The notes: generated by a model not told the origin, from the letters alone. DNA of 64,000 nucleotides from Pseudomonas batumici (GCF_000820515.1 NZ_JXDG01000008.1:1-64000), one strand, 5' to 3'; shown: positions 17,776 to 25,818, numbered from the stretch's first letter. Program-made: numbers and translations.

Positions 17776-19935
17776 TCAATACGCCCGGATCCAGCGCACT
17801 TTCGTCGAGGCCTGGGTCGCCGAGCCGCCACCTCCCGTGCTGGGCGGGGTGGTGGTGATGGTCTGGTCGGCGGTCACGCTCGACACGTCGATGGCGATGC
17901 CGCCCTGGGAAATGGTGGTCGTGCTGGTGCCGTTGCCGCCGGTGGAGAGCGCGCCCTTGATATTGGTGGTGCTCCCCGTGGTGGTGACGAGGCCGCCGAG
18001 GATGACGTTGCCATAGAGGGTCCAGCCGCTGCTGGCGAGCCCGCCGTTGGCCTCGATGGCGATGTTGCCGATGGGCAGGCCGCTGTGGACCACATTGGAC
18101 GAGTCGGTCCAGGTGGCCAGGGTCCCTGCCGTTTTGTTGCACAGGTTGGTCGGGTAGAACGAACCGGTACACAGGTTGGTGTAGCCGGCAAAGTTCGGCG
18201 AGTACAAGGGCACATGGCCGCTGCTGGTCAGGGTGACATTGCCGTTGCTGAGCACGGTATTGTTCAACTGGCTCAGGCTCTGTACGCCATCGAGGGTGAT
18301 ATTGCCATTGAACCAGAGTACGCCCGGCGGCAGGGCCTTGATACCGGTGAAAGTCCATCCGTTGCTGGGGGACGCGCTGCTGCCGCACGTGGTGTTGCCA
18401 TAGTTGCAGGTCAGGAAGTTGAACCCCAGCAGGGTGCGCATATCGGTGGTTGCAAGGTTGTAGGGGCCGGCTGACACCGTCGTACCGGCGGAGGTCTTGA
18501 CGTTTTGGATCGTCAACGTCGGCACGCCGCTGACAAAGTCGAACACGTAGTTGGCCTGGCTTTTCAGGGGGGTGACGTCCACCGCGGAGACGGTGATGTT
18601 GCAGTACGGCACACCGGGCAGGCCGGGCGAGGCACCGGCGACATTCTGCGTCAGGTTCGCCAGTGCGGTGCCGGTGTAGGTCGTGCCGTCCTGGTTGAGC
18701 ACCTTGCCGGCGATCTGGCTGGCCGTGGTGAACGATGGCGTGTTGGATGACTTCACGCTCAAATTGCCGCCGCCCTGGAACTGACCCACAGTCGCGGTGA
18801 GGATCGATACGTCGCTGTTCGCCTTGAGCGTGGTGTAGGTGCCGCTGTAGCCGCCGAACGTCAGGGTGTCGCCCCAGACGGTGCCGACGGTACCGGTGAG
18901 GAAGTTGACGCCGCCGCCGTATACCGAGTTGTAGGTCAGCGAGATGCTGGCGGGCAGGGTGCCGGTCCCGGAAATCAGCGTCGCGCCGGCCGTCGTGGTG
19001 ATAACCCCGCCGGACTGGGTGACCTTGCTCAGGTTCAGGGTATAGACCGTACCGTCGGTGAGGGTGATCAGGGCGGTGCCGGTGCTGGCGGCGGTGATCG
19101 AGTTGTCGGTGTTTTTCGTGCCGCCGACCAGGGCGGTGCCGATCGTCGAGCCGCCCGACAGCACATTGGCCTTGAAGGCGCCCGCGGTGATCGCCACATA
19201 GCTGCCGCCGGACTGGGTGATATTGACGGTCTTGGCCCCCACGGTCAGGCCAGACGGCTGGCTGCTGGAACTCATGGAGAAGGTGCCCTCGGTGTTGAGG
19301 GTCGCGTTGGCCACGATACCGCCGCCACTGAGGTTGATACCACCCTTGGCGCAGCCGGAGACAGTAGCCTGTGAACCGTTGGAAATGGTCAGCACGCCCA
19401 TCACGGCGATATTCGCCAGGGTCGTGCCGTTGGTGATCGACAGGCTGCCACCGCTGTAGTTGAAGTCACCGTTGAACTGCAGTGCCGGCGGCAGGTTGCC
19501 GCTGGCGGGCGCGCTCGCGGCGGTGGCCGGGGTCAGCAGGTAGACCACCTGCAGGGTGTTGGTCGCCAGGTTGTTGGTGGCGGTGATGGTGGCGGTGACC
19601 AGCGTGCTGCTGCCGCTGGCGACCTTGGAGATGATCTGCGCGCTGAGCCCGGTGGCGCTGATGGGCAGGTTGCCCACGGTGACATTGGCCAGGGTACTGT
19701 CCTGCAGCAACTGCTGCTGCAAGTACAGGCGCACCCATTCCACACCGCTCCAGACCCGCGACTCCGCCGGCGAGGTGGCGTGTGCCGCCACTTGCTGCTG
19801 CTGGGCACCGCGTATGCCGTACATCATCCCCAGGGCGGTCACGGTCAGCGCCATGCCGACGAACAGGATCATCAGCGTTGCGGCCATGCCGCGTTGAGCG
19901 GCGCGTGTCGATGTGGAAAACGAGGGGACTGGCAT
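17776..19935 (-). CDS. Very large PilX-like minor pilin protein
   Basis: The protein is 719 residues and last in a five-gene pilin operon. The N-terminus 'QRGMAATLMILFVGMALTVTALGMMYG' followed by 'QQQQVAAHATSPAESRVWSGVEWVRLYL' resembles PilX: a hydrophobic helix without the usual Glu5, then an amphipathic helix. Beyond residue 150 the sequence is dominated by Gly, Ser, Thr and Asn in short beta-like strands ('NGTTLANIAVMGVLTISNG', 'LDGVQSLSQLNNTVLSNGNV'), suggesting a beta-helix or beta-sandwich adhesin-like domain. Two Cys pairs near 'FLTCNYGNTTCG' and 'LCTGSFYPTNLC' could form disulfides. Ordinary PilX is about 170-200 residues, so the C-terminal 550 residues are extra. Surface or tip location is inferred. 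Confidence 0.7.
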   Translation of the reverse strand: MPVPSFSTSTRAAQRGMAATLMILFVGMALTVTALGMMYGIRGAQQQQVAAHATSPAESRVWSGVEWVRLYLQQQLLQDSTLANVTVGNLPISATGLSAQIISKVASGSSTLVTATITATNNLATNTLQVVYLLTPATAASAPASGNLPPALQFNGDFNYSGGSLSITNGTTLANIAVMGVLTISNGSQATVSGCAKGGINLSGGGIVANATLNTEGTFSMSSSSQPSGLTVGAKTVNITQSGGSYVAITAGAFKANVLSGGSTIGTALVGGTKNTDNSITAASTGTALITLTDGTVYTLNLSKVTQSGGVITTTAGATLISGTGTLPASISLTYNSVYGGGVNFLTGTVGTVWGDTLTFGGYSGTYTTLKANSDVSILTATVGQFQGGGNLSVKSSNTPSFTTASQIAGKVLNQDGTTYTGTALANLTQNVAGASPGLPGVPYCNITVSAVDVTPLKSQANYVFDFVSGVPTLTIQNVKTSAGTTVSAGPYNLATTDMRTLLGFNFLTCNYGNTTCGSSASPSNGWTFTGIKALPPGVLWFNGNITLDGVQSLSQLNNTVLSNGNVTLTSSGHVPLYSPNFAGYTNLCTGSFYPTNLCNKTAGTLATWTDSSNVVHSGLPIGNIAIEANGGLASSGWTLYGNVILGGLVTTTGSTTNIKGALSTGGNGTSTTTISQGGIAIDVSSVTADQTITTTPPSTGGGGSATQASTKVRWIRAY

Positions 19936-19946
19936 CGAGCGCTCGG

Positions 19947-20684
19947 CTAGGAAGTGGGCTTTTCGAAATTGATCAGACAGGCCGTCGCCTTGCTTTTGAC
20001 GTAGGCGGGCTGGGGATCGGTGCTGTTGGGGTCCAGCGTGCTGTTATTGGCGCTCAGGGTCACTTGCAGGCGATAGGCGGTATTGGTGGTGTCGGTGGTG
20101 CGACCGTAGGGCCAGCAGGTGGCGAAGCCTACCGAAAACATCGTGGCGCCCTGGCCGGCTTCGATCAGCGTGGTACTGGTCCAGGTCGTACTGCTCCACT
20201 GCGATGAGGCCTGGGTACAGCCGGCCGCGCCCTTGAGGCTGACCAGGGCGCCGTTGATGACCGCCAGCCCTGAGCAACTGGCTACAGCCGTGGAGCTGGT
20301 CTGATAGGACCAGACAATGGCGTTGCCGGTGATGCCATTCGGTGCGGCGCTGGTCAGGGTCGGGAAGTTGGCCTGGGCGGTGGCGGTGCCGGCCAGGGTG
20401 CCGTTGGTCAGGGTGGCGCCGGACAGCAGCACGAAATAATTGTCGATATCGGAGCTGGCGCGCGCGGTGGCGCTGCCGCTCCAGAAACCTCCGTTCATCA
20501 GTTCGCGCTGGGCCGTCAACAGCGCCGAGGACACCTGGCCATCCTGCCTGGCGCTCTGGATCGAGGTCGCCGAGGTGTAGACCAGGTTTTTATACAGCGA
20601 GAGCATGGCCAGAATGCCGAGCAGGGAAATGACCGTGCCCACCATCAGGCTGATCAGCGTGAAGCCACGCTGCCCGCGGCTCAT
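19947..20684 (-). CDS. PilW-like minor pilin
   Basis: The protein is 245 residues with a type III signal: 'MSRGQRG|FTLISLMVGTVISLLGILAMLSLY', cleaved after Gly7 by PilD. The residue at mature position 5 is Ser where nearly all pilins have Glu. The rest is a Thr/Ser-rich globular domain with several Cys. The ATG at 20684 overlaps the stop of the PilV-like gene (ATGA), so the two are translationally coupled, and 11 bp separate it from the PilX-like gene. By position it is the PilW of the operon. The function inferred is priming of type IV pilus or pseudopilus assembly. Confidence 0.8.
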   Translation of the reverse strand: MSRGQRGFTLISLMVGTVISLLGILAMLSLYKNLVYTSATSIQSARQDGQVSSALLTAQRELMNGGFWSGSATARASSDIDNYFVLLSGATLTNGTLAGTATAQANFPTLTSAAPNGITGNAIVWSYQTSSTAVASCSGLAVINGALVSLKGAAGCTQASSQWSSTTWTSTTLIEAGQGATMFSVGFATCWPYGRTTDTTNTAYRLQVTLSANNSTLDPNSTDPQPAYVKSKATACLINFEKPTS

Positions 20685-21100
20685 GACTCGTCACCCACGC
20701 GGATGATACCGCCAAAAATGCTGCTGTCCGAGCTGCGGGTGGTGAGCACGACCGAGCTCTGCGGCGCCCCGCCGGTGACGACGGTGTTGGTGCCGACCGT
20801 GACGGACGGGGCGCTGGTGCAGGTCGCTATGATCGGCACGGTGGCGGTCTGGGTGGGGATGGAGACGACAAGCAAGGCGGCGTTGGTGGTGCACAACAGC
20901 GCACCGTTCTGCTCCAGCAGGCTGCGCATCTGGCTGACCACGATATTCTGCAGTTTCATGTCGCGTTGGCTCACCGCTGCCCGTGACGCGGCATAAGTGA
21001 TGCCCAGGCCGATGAGCGCCATCAGCAGGATGCCGACCAGGGACTCGAGCAGCACATCGCCCCGTTGCCGCCTTGAGGCCGGCTTATATGAGCGGGACAT
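20681..21100 (-). CDS. PilV-like minor pilin
   Basis: The protein is 139 residues. The leader 'MSRSYKPASRRQRG' is longer and more basic than usual and is followed by 'DVLLESLVGILLMALIGLGITYAASRAAV'. Cleavage after Gly14 leaves Asp at +1 in place of Phe, with Glu retained at +5. A small C-terminal domain has a disulfide-capable Cys pair ('LLCTT', 'TCTSAP'). The start overlaps the FimT-like gene by 17 bp, and the stop overlaps the PilW-like start. Order and motif match PilV/GspI-type minor pilins. Confidence 0.78.
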   Translation of the reverse strand: MSRSYKPASRRQRGDVLLESLVGILLMALIGLGITYAASRAAVSQRDMKLQNIVVSQMRSLLEQNGALLCTTNAALLVVSIPTQTATVPIIATCTSAPSVTVGTNTVVTGGAPQSSVVLTTRSSDSSIFGGIIRVGDES

Positions 21101-21548
21101 TGACTGAACTCTCGCTGCCTGCGGTCACCTGGATGGTACCGGTGGTGCACGAGGTGGTGCTGACCGCGAAGCCGCGGTTGCTGAAGGCGACGCAGGCCAG
21201 ATCGGCGTTTGCGACCTGGATAACGGCGGCGCTCGGAAGTGGGGTGCTCCAGAGGATCTGCGTGGTCGAGGTACAGTCGATGGTCTGTCCGGGGGTGAGG
21301 CTGAACAGTTTCAGGTTCTGGCCGGAGCGGCACAGGACGGCGGCGGGCGCGGAGTCCTGCACGGCGCCCTGGTTGCGCAGGGCGATGGCCTTGGCGCGGC
21401 TGATTCCTTGCTTCAAGAGACCGGCGGCATCGCGCTGATAACCGCTGTTGGTCCACGACTGGGTCAAGGGCACCCCCACGAGCAGCAAGAGACCGAAGAT
21501 GGTGATGGTAATCATCAACTCGATCAGGGTGAAGCCGCGGCCGTACAT
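21084..21548 (-). CDS. FimT/GspH-type minor pilin
   Basis: The protein is 154 residues from the ATG at 21548, which overlaps the PilE-like stop (TGATG). The very short leader 'MYGRG' precedes 'FTLIELMITITIFGLLLLVGVPLTQSW' with Glu5 in place. 'AAGLLKQGISRAKAIALRNQGAV' is the characteristic FimT/GspH segment. A C-terminal Cys pair (near 'LACVAF' and 'STTSCTTGTI') is present. FimT in other species has been linked to DNA binding by type IV pili, but nothing in this sequence proves that role. Confidence 0.82.
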   Translation of the reverse strand: MYGRGFTLIELMITITIFGLLLLVGVPLTQSWTNSGYQRDAAGLLKQGISRAKAIALRNQGAVQDSAPAAVLCRSGQNLKLFSLTPGQTIDCTSTTQILWSTPLPSAAVIQVANADLACVAFSNRGFAVSTTSCTTGTIQVTAGSESSVNVPLI

Positions 21549-22009
21549 CACAACCAACTGCCGTTATACGGACTGCAGGAGGCGATGCTGCGGTTGTTGC
21601 CTTGATCCAGTGTGATGACGCAGCCATTGACGTTGCCGCTGGTGCCCGTTGCGGTCACGGTATAAGTCGTGGCGGTGGAGTTGATGGAGTAGCCGAAGGT
21701 GCTGGACTGGCTGGGTTGCCAACCCGACGACGGGCTGGTGCAGGGCGACGGGTTGCCGATCAGCGCGCACTGGATCGAGGTCGTGCCGCTGGCCGTCGAG
21801 ACCGGGTAGGCCAACTGTTTCTGGTAGTAGTTTTCCAGGTTGAGGCTCAGCGCGACCAGGTCGGCCTGGGCCGCCTTGATGTTGCTCTTGGTGACGTAGC
21901 TGTTGTAGGCCGGAAGGGCGATGGCGGCAAGGATGGCGACGATCGCGACGGTGATCATCAACTCGATCAGGGTGAATCCCGGTTGTGTTCTGGTGTTGTT
22001 CATAGGCAT
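21548..22009 (-). CDS. PilE-like (type IV pilin-like) protein, first gene of the minor-pilin operon
   Basis: The protein is 153 residues from the ATG at 22009, with GGGGGAG 11 nt upstream. The leader ends at 'QPG|FTLIELMITVAIVAILAAIALPAYNSYVTKSNIKAAQADLVALSLNLENYYQ', a classic N-terminal pilin helix with Glu5. The C-terminal domain contains 'CVITLDQGNN' and a Cys near the end, as in PilE/PilA2-type pilins. It is the first gene of the five-gene cluster, and its stop overlaps the next start. A long palindrome and the Nramp gene lie upstream. Confidence 0.82.
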   Translation of the reverse strand: MPMNNTRTQPGFTLIELMITVAIVAILAAIALPAYNSYVTKSNIKAAQADLVALSLNLENYYQKQLAYPVSTASGTTSIQCALIGNPSPCTSPSSGWQPSQSSTFGYSINSTATTYTVTATGTSGNVNGCVITLDQGNNRSIASCSPYNGSWL

Positions 22010-22164
22010 TTGATTGAGATCTCCCCCTGACTCAATGGTCACGCAACATTATATGACATCATTGAATGACGGACTGGGAATCAGGCAAGGCAGAGCGCCC
22101 CGTCCTGAATAATCTTTCAGCATGCCGCTTATTTCAGATCCTTCTGTTGATCCCCATCAGTTCG

Positions 22165-22227
22165 CCGGCCAGCCTGACCGAACGCCGCTCCGCCCATGGC
22201 AGGGCTGCGTTCGGTCAGGTTGGCCGG
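22165..22227. repeat. Long 21-bp inverted repeat between the Nramp and pilin genes
   Basis: Positions 22165-22185 (CCGGCCAGCCTGACCGAACG and one more base) pair with 22207-22227 over 21 bp, one of them G-U, around a 21-nt loop. It lies 24 bp beyond the Nramp stop and is transcribed as that gene's 3' end. There is no T tract. It may be a rho-independent-like 3' structure or a mobile palindrome. Confidence 0.7.
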
Positions 22228-22250
22228 CCTGTGTGTTCAGCTCGAGGCGG

Positions 22251-23891
22251 TTACGCCATCGCCAGCTGGACCACCTTGAAAATCACCATCCCCATGGCGA
22301 CGACCAGGTAGCCGCGCAGCACCCCCATCCAGATCCGATTACGCCGCGACAGGACCATGGGCTTGAGCTTGCCCAGTGGCGGCATACGCCAGGCGTGCAT
22401 CATCTGCTGAGTGAAGGTGGCGTCGTTGGCGGCCTGGCCGACCTTGTCCACGGCTTCACGGGCATGCACCACGTTCACCGCAATGGCGACGATCAGGCCC
22501 ACGATACTACCGCCGATCAGGATGTCGGTGATGGTTTCGCCGGACATGTCCGGGAAGGCCACGGACGAGGTCAGGATCACGGACAACAGCACCAGGATGG
22601 CGACGATGACCGCCGTCACCACATTGGTGAAGCGCTTGTTTACCCAAGGGCCCAGTACTTCCTTGTCATTGCACAGCAGCAACAGGAACACCGTGGCGCT
22701 GGGCAGCAGTACGCCGGCGAGGGTCTGCACCGCGTTGGTCAGCAGGCCCAGCGGTACGCCGGGGATCAGCACCAGGGCTGCCGCGAGGGCGATCAGGCCG
22801 CAGTACATCAGGTAGAAACCCTTGGCATCGCCGGGTTTGCGGTGCAACGAGTGCTTCAGACTCAGAACGTCGCCCAAGGCGTAGGCGGTCGACAGCGACA
22901 CTGCCATGGCGCCGATGATACTGGCGTCGATCAGCGCGACGGCGAACAGCACGCCCGGCAGGCGGCCGTGGTACTTGGCGATGCCCGCGGCGATGGCGCC
23001 GGCGTCGGTGAAGTTGCCGAACTCCGGGTGGCCGGCGAAGACCTGCGCGGTGAAGGCAATCATCGCCACCGCACCGATCACCACCAGGGCGATGCCCAGC
23101 CACAGGTCGGCGCGTTCGTACTTGATGAAGCGCGGGGTGATGCGCTTGTCGATCACGTAGCTTTGCTGGAAGAACAGCTGCCAGGGCGCCACAGTGGTGC
23201 CGACGATTCCGATGATCAGCAGCAACACTTCCGACAGCTTGCCGTCAGCCGGCAGTTGCGGGATGAAGAAGTCGTGGGCGACCTGCGTCATGGGTGGGTG
23301 AATCATCAGGAAGATCGGCACCAGCAGCAGGCTGCCGAAGACCAGGATCAGCGAGAAACGCTCGAAGCGCCGGAAGTCGCCCGTGCTCGCCGCGAACATG
23401 ATGAACACCGCGGCCAGGCATACGCCGACCACCTTGGGCACCCCGAGGAAATCCATCCCCAGGCTGATGCCGATGAACTCGGTGACGATGGTCAGGGCGT
23501 TGAGGATAAACAGGTCGATGGCGCTGAATGCACCCCAGAACTTGCCGAAGCGGTCGAGAATCAGGCGGGCATGGCCGACGCCGGTCACCACGCCCAGGCG
23601 CAGGACCATTTCCTGGTTGACGTAGAGCACCGGGACCAGCAGGGCCAGGGTCCACAGCAGCAGCGTGCCATAGTTCTGGCCGGCCTGGCCGTAGGTGCTG
23701 AAGGCGCCGGCGTCGTTGTCGCCGACCATCACGATCAGGCCCGGGCCGAGAATCGCCATCAGGGTCTTGAGACGTTGCAGCCAGCCGGTGCGTGGGGCGA
23801 TATCGTCATGGCGGATGGTGCCGAAGGCGCCGCGGATATCGCCGACGTGGGCGCTGTCGAGGACAGCGGATTCTGTATTCAGGTTGGACAT
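22251..23891 (-). CDS. Nramp family divalent metal transporter
   Basis: The protein is 546 residues from the ATG at 23891 behind GGAGGAAC; the open frame goes further upstream without a start signal. About eleven membrane helices are visible. Helix 1 carries 'GPGLIVMVGDNDAGAFSTYGQAGQNYG', the Nramp DPGN-like metal site written here as 'GDNDAG', and helix 6 has 'VGTTVAPWQLFFQQSYV' in place of the canonical MPH motif. These variants match the divergent Nramp-related group (NRMT-like, some moving Mg2+), distinct from classical MntH. It also has an N-terminal cytoplasmic tail of about 40 residues. Substrate is not certain. A leader of more than 100 nt precedes it. Confidence 0.85.
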   Translation of the reverse strand: MSNLNTESAVLDSAHVGDIRGAFGTIRHDDIAPRTGWLQRLKTLMAILGPGLIVMVGDNDAGAFSTYGQAGQNYGTLLLWTLALLVPVLYVNQEMVLRLGVVTGVGHARLILDRFGKFWGAFSAIDLFILNALTIVTEFIGISLGMDFLGVPKVVGVCLAAVFIMFAASTGDFRRFERFSLILVFGSLLLVPIFLMIHPPMTQVAHDFFIPQLPADGKLSEVLLLIIGIVGTTVAPWQLFFQQSYVIDKRITPRFIKYERADLWLGIALVVIGAVAMIAFTAQVFAGHPEFGNFTDAGAIAAGIAKYHGRLPGVLFAVALIDASIIGAMAVSLSTAYALGDVLSLKHSLHRKPGDAKGFYLMYCGLIALAAALVLIPGVPLGLLTNAVQTLAGVLLPSATVFLLLLCNDKEVLGPWVNKRFTNVVTAVIVAILVLLSVILTSSVAFPDMSGETITDILIGGSIVGLIVAIAVNVVHAREAVDKVGQAANDATFTQQMMHAWRMPPLGKLKPMVLSRRNRIWMGVLRGYLVVAMGMVIFKVVQLAMA

Positions 23892-24388
23892 AGTGAGTTC
23901 CTCCAAAGCGTGGCATTGGCAGCCGCTTTCGGTTCCCATCGGACAGACGTGCAAAGGTCTTCCTTCTCCTGGCCACGATCCGTGGGCGTTATATGGAGAC
24001 GAAATGACAGGCATTCCTGGCGTTACGGGAAGCGCAAAAATTTGGGTATTCAACCGCTGACCGAGATCGGTCGGGGTCGCTTGGAGGTCACACGGAAGGG
24101 AATTGCGTAAAGCGAGGGGCGTTCGAGCGGGGGGAGATCAACCAGGGTCAGTCCTACCTGCCAGGCGGCACCATTCCAGTCAGTGTGACCGGCCTACTAG
24201 AGCTGGGGTCCATAGGAGTTCTCCGTGGGTATTTCTGTAAATGTAACAGAATGTGAGAAAAATGCTGAGTGAAACTTTATGAAACTTTTATGTGGGGCTG
24301 CCAAGGGGGAGGTGGGGGTAAGGTTTTGACCTAAGAGGGCATGTCCTGTATACGATACATTGTGAAGGTAATGTCGTGAATTCGAGAC
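23892..24388. other. Intergenic region with the Nramp 5' leader
   Basis: The 497 bp between the divergent Nramp and HTH genes hold no protein gene I can support. The half next to the Nramp start is GC-rich and purine-rich on the minus strand with several short self-complementary pieces (for example around 23905-23990), as might be expected for a metal-sensing leader, but it matches no riboswitch I can recognise. The half near the HTH gene is AT-rich (24230-24300) and should contain promoters. Confidence 0.5.
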
Positions 24389-24390
24389 AT
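24347..24390 (+). promoter_or_regulatory. Two palindromes at the HTH gene start, likely autoregulatory operators
   Basis: TGTAT-ACG-ATACA occupies 24347-24359, and ATGTC-(10 nt)-GACAT occupies 24371-24390, reaching into the start codon of the HTH gene. HipB-type repressors bind such dyads over their own promoter. That they are bound by this protein is inference. Confidence 0.5.
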
Positions 24391-24640
24391 GGACTATCAA
24401 ACGATTACTCAACGGCTGGGGCTACAGATACGCGACAAGCGTGTGAACCGTGGTCTGACCCAGGCGCAACTGGCGCACCTGGCGGGGCTCACCCGGCAGA
24501 AGGTGGTGGCTGTGGAGAAAGGTAGCGGCACTGTCAGCGTGACGGCTTATGCGCGGGCGCTCGGGGCACTGGATTGCGAGTTGCGGGTTATTCCGGCGGT
24601 GATGCCGACGCTGGATGATGTGAAAGATCTTTTTGAATGA
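24389..24640 (+). CDS. HipB-like XRE-family HTH regulator
   Basis: The protein is 83 residues and almost entirely one helix-turn-helix domain: 'LQIRDKRVNRGLTQAQLAHLAGLTRQKVVAVEKGSGTVSVTAYARALGAL'. This is the Cro/C1-type fold of HipB antitoxins. The following gene is fosA, not hipA, and no kinase-toxin is present, so it is either a solitary regulator or the relic of a hipBA pair. Palindromes overlap its start. Its base composition is lower in GC than the core genes, in keeping with the accessory character of 24-29 kb. Confidence 0.8.
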   Translation: MDYQTITQRLGLQIRDKRVNRGLTQAQLAHLAGLTRQKVVAVEKGSGTVSVTAYARALGALDCELRVIPAVMPTLDDVKDLFE

Positions 24641-24680
24641 AGATGCGTTCGACGCGTGATGGCGGGAGGCCCCTGCGCTG

Positions 24681-25091
24681 ATGCTGACCGGCCTGAATCA
24701 TCTCACCTTGGCTGTTACGAATCTGGATCGTAGCGTCGACTTCTATGAGTCTTTGCTTGGCTTTCGCTTGAAGGCCCGTTGGGGGGCGGGAGCCTACCTT
24801 TCTCTGCAGGATCTTTGGCTCTGTTTATCTCTTGATGAGTCACGGGCTGCACAGCCACATGCTGATTACACGCACTATGCGTTTTCGGTCGGACAGGAGG
24901 ACTTCGAAGCCTTCACGGCGTGCTTACGAGGACATGAGGTTACTCAATGGAAGCGCAATTCGAGTGAAGGGGACTCATTCTACTTTTCAGATCCAGATGG
25001 CCATAGGCTTGAGGTACATGTAGGTACTCTCGCCAGCCGGCTTGAGCAGTGCCGACGTCAGCCCTATGAGGGGATGGAGTTTTTTGACTGA
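24681..25091 (+). CDS. fosA: Fosfomycin resistance glutathione transferase FosA
   Basis: FosA opens the fosfomycin epoxide with glutathione, using Mn2+ and K+. The 136 residues are collinear with P. aeruginosa FosA (135), starting '[20 protein letters not shown]'. The three metal ligands are present: His7, His65 (in DYTHYAF) and Glu111 (in HRLEVHVG). The substrate and K+ loop '[13 protein letters not shown]' is intact. Activity is therefore likely. It sits 40 bp after the HipB-like gene and may be transcribed with it. The gene is a common intrinsic resistance gene in Pseudomonas, so acquisition need not be recent. Confidence 0.95.
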   Translation: MLTGLNHLTLAVTNLDRSVDFYESLLGFRLKARWGAGAYLSLQDLWLCLSLDESRAAQPHADYTHYAFSVGQEDFEAFTACLRGHEVTQWKRNSSEGDSFYFSDPDGHRLEVHVGTLASRLEQCRRQPYEGMEFFD

Positions 25092-25244
25092 TAGCATCTG
25101 AGTGATGGCCGCGATTGACAGGCTGATAGCCAGTAGGCTGATCTATGGGGGGCAAGGATTGAGCTGTCTCAATCGATAGATACTTCTCGAAACGATACTT
25201 GTAAAGATTGCTGGCCCAAGGCTCATTGGTGTTCTGACAAGCTG

Positions 25245-25262
25245 GTTTCTTTCGATAGAAAC
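25245..25262 (+). promoter_or_regulatory. 18-bp palindrome just upstream of the toxin gene
   Basis: GTTTCT (25245-25250) and AGAAAC (25257-25262) are exact inverted repeats around TTCGAT, ending 11 bp before the start codon of the PemK/MazF-like gene. It may be an operator for autorepression. Confidence 0.4.
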
Positions 25263-25273
25263 AGTGAATCTTT

Positions 25274-25762
25274 ATGGCACTGACGTACAGTCCGAAGGTT
25301 GGCGAAATTCTCGAATGTGATTTTGGTGATTACCGTAACCCACCTCTAGACCCCTCCTATGACGGGCTGATTCCCAACGAAATGCGCAAAAGGCGAATGG
25401 TCGTGGTGATCAATGGGAAATTGCCCAACGGTTGTTGCCTGATTGTTCCTGTTTCGTCGAGCGGGAACCGTAACTGCATAGACCGTGGTTTTCACGTTCC
25501 AATTCCGGCAGCACTGATCACTTCAACACGCTTCTATGATCGGCGTGATCGTTGGGCTGTGATAGAGTGTGTTACCCATGTGAGCAAAGATCGCCTGTTC
25601 AAAATCAAGAACCAGGGGGCTCCGGTCAGCGATGTTATGCCACGTGATGTGGTGGCTAAAATACAGCGGGCTATGATCAAGACGCTGAACGCAGCTGTGC
25701 TGCTGATTCCTGAAACAACTCCTGAAACATCCGCCGTTGACCTCGTTTCGGAGGGTTGCTAG
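25274..25762 (+). CDS. PemK/MazF-like toxin family protein without a visible antitoxin
   Basis: The protein is 162 residues. It begins 'YSPKVGEILECDFGDYRNP' and has 'NEMRKRRMVVVING' and 'CLIVPVSSS', the beta-barrel pattern of the PemK/MazF endoribonuclease fold (the usual RPvvVis strand is present as RRMVVVIN). It is longer than MazF (about 110), with a C-terminal helical extension containing 'VVAKIQRAMIKTL'. I see no antitoxin frame in the 180 bp upstream, and a terminator follows directly downstream. It may be a solitary toxin-like protein, or its partner may lie elsewhere. The gene has lower GC than its neighbours, consistent with transfer. Confidence 0.8.
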   Translation: MALTYSPKVGEILECDFGDYRNPPLDPSYDGLIPNEMRKRRMVVVINGKLPNGCCLIVPVSSSGNRNCIDRGFHVPIPAALITSTRFYDRRDRWAVIECVTHVSKDRLFKIKNQGAPVSDVMPRDVVAKIQRAMIKTLNAAVLLIPETTPETSAVDLVSEGC

Positions 25763-25818
25763 CATTTAATCATTGCCCTAGAGGCCTTAGCTTCACCCTA
25801 GAGCCCTTCGAGGCCTAG

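Noticed and set aside
23892..24053. Extended N-terminus of the Nramp protein
   Set aside because: The frame stays open 54 codons upstream, but the ATG at 23891 has a strong GGAGGAAC site and the extra sequence is not transporter-like.
23892..24060. Cobalamin or yybP-ykoY riboswitch before the Nramp gene
   Set aside because: Short pieces such as GGGAACCGAAAG and GGCTGCC look suggestive, but the conserved core motifs of either class are not present in order.
22122..24110. 662-codon open frame antisense to the Nramp gene
   Set aside because: It is Asp/His/Gln-rich without recognisable motifs, opposite a clear membrane transporter. It is a composition shadow.
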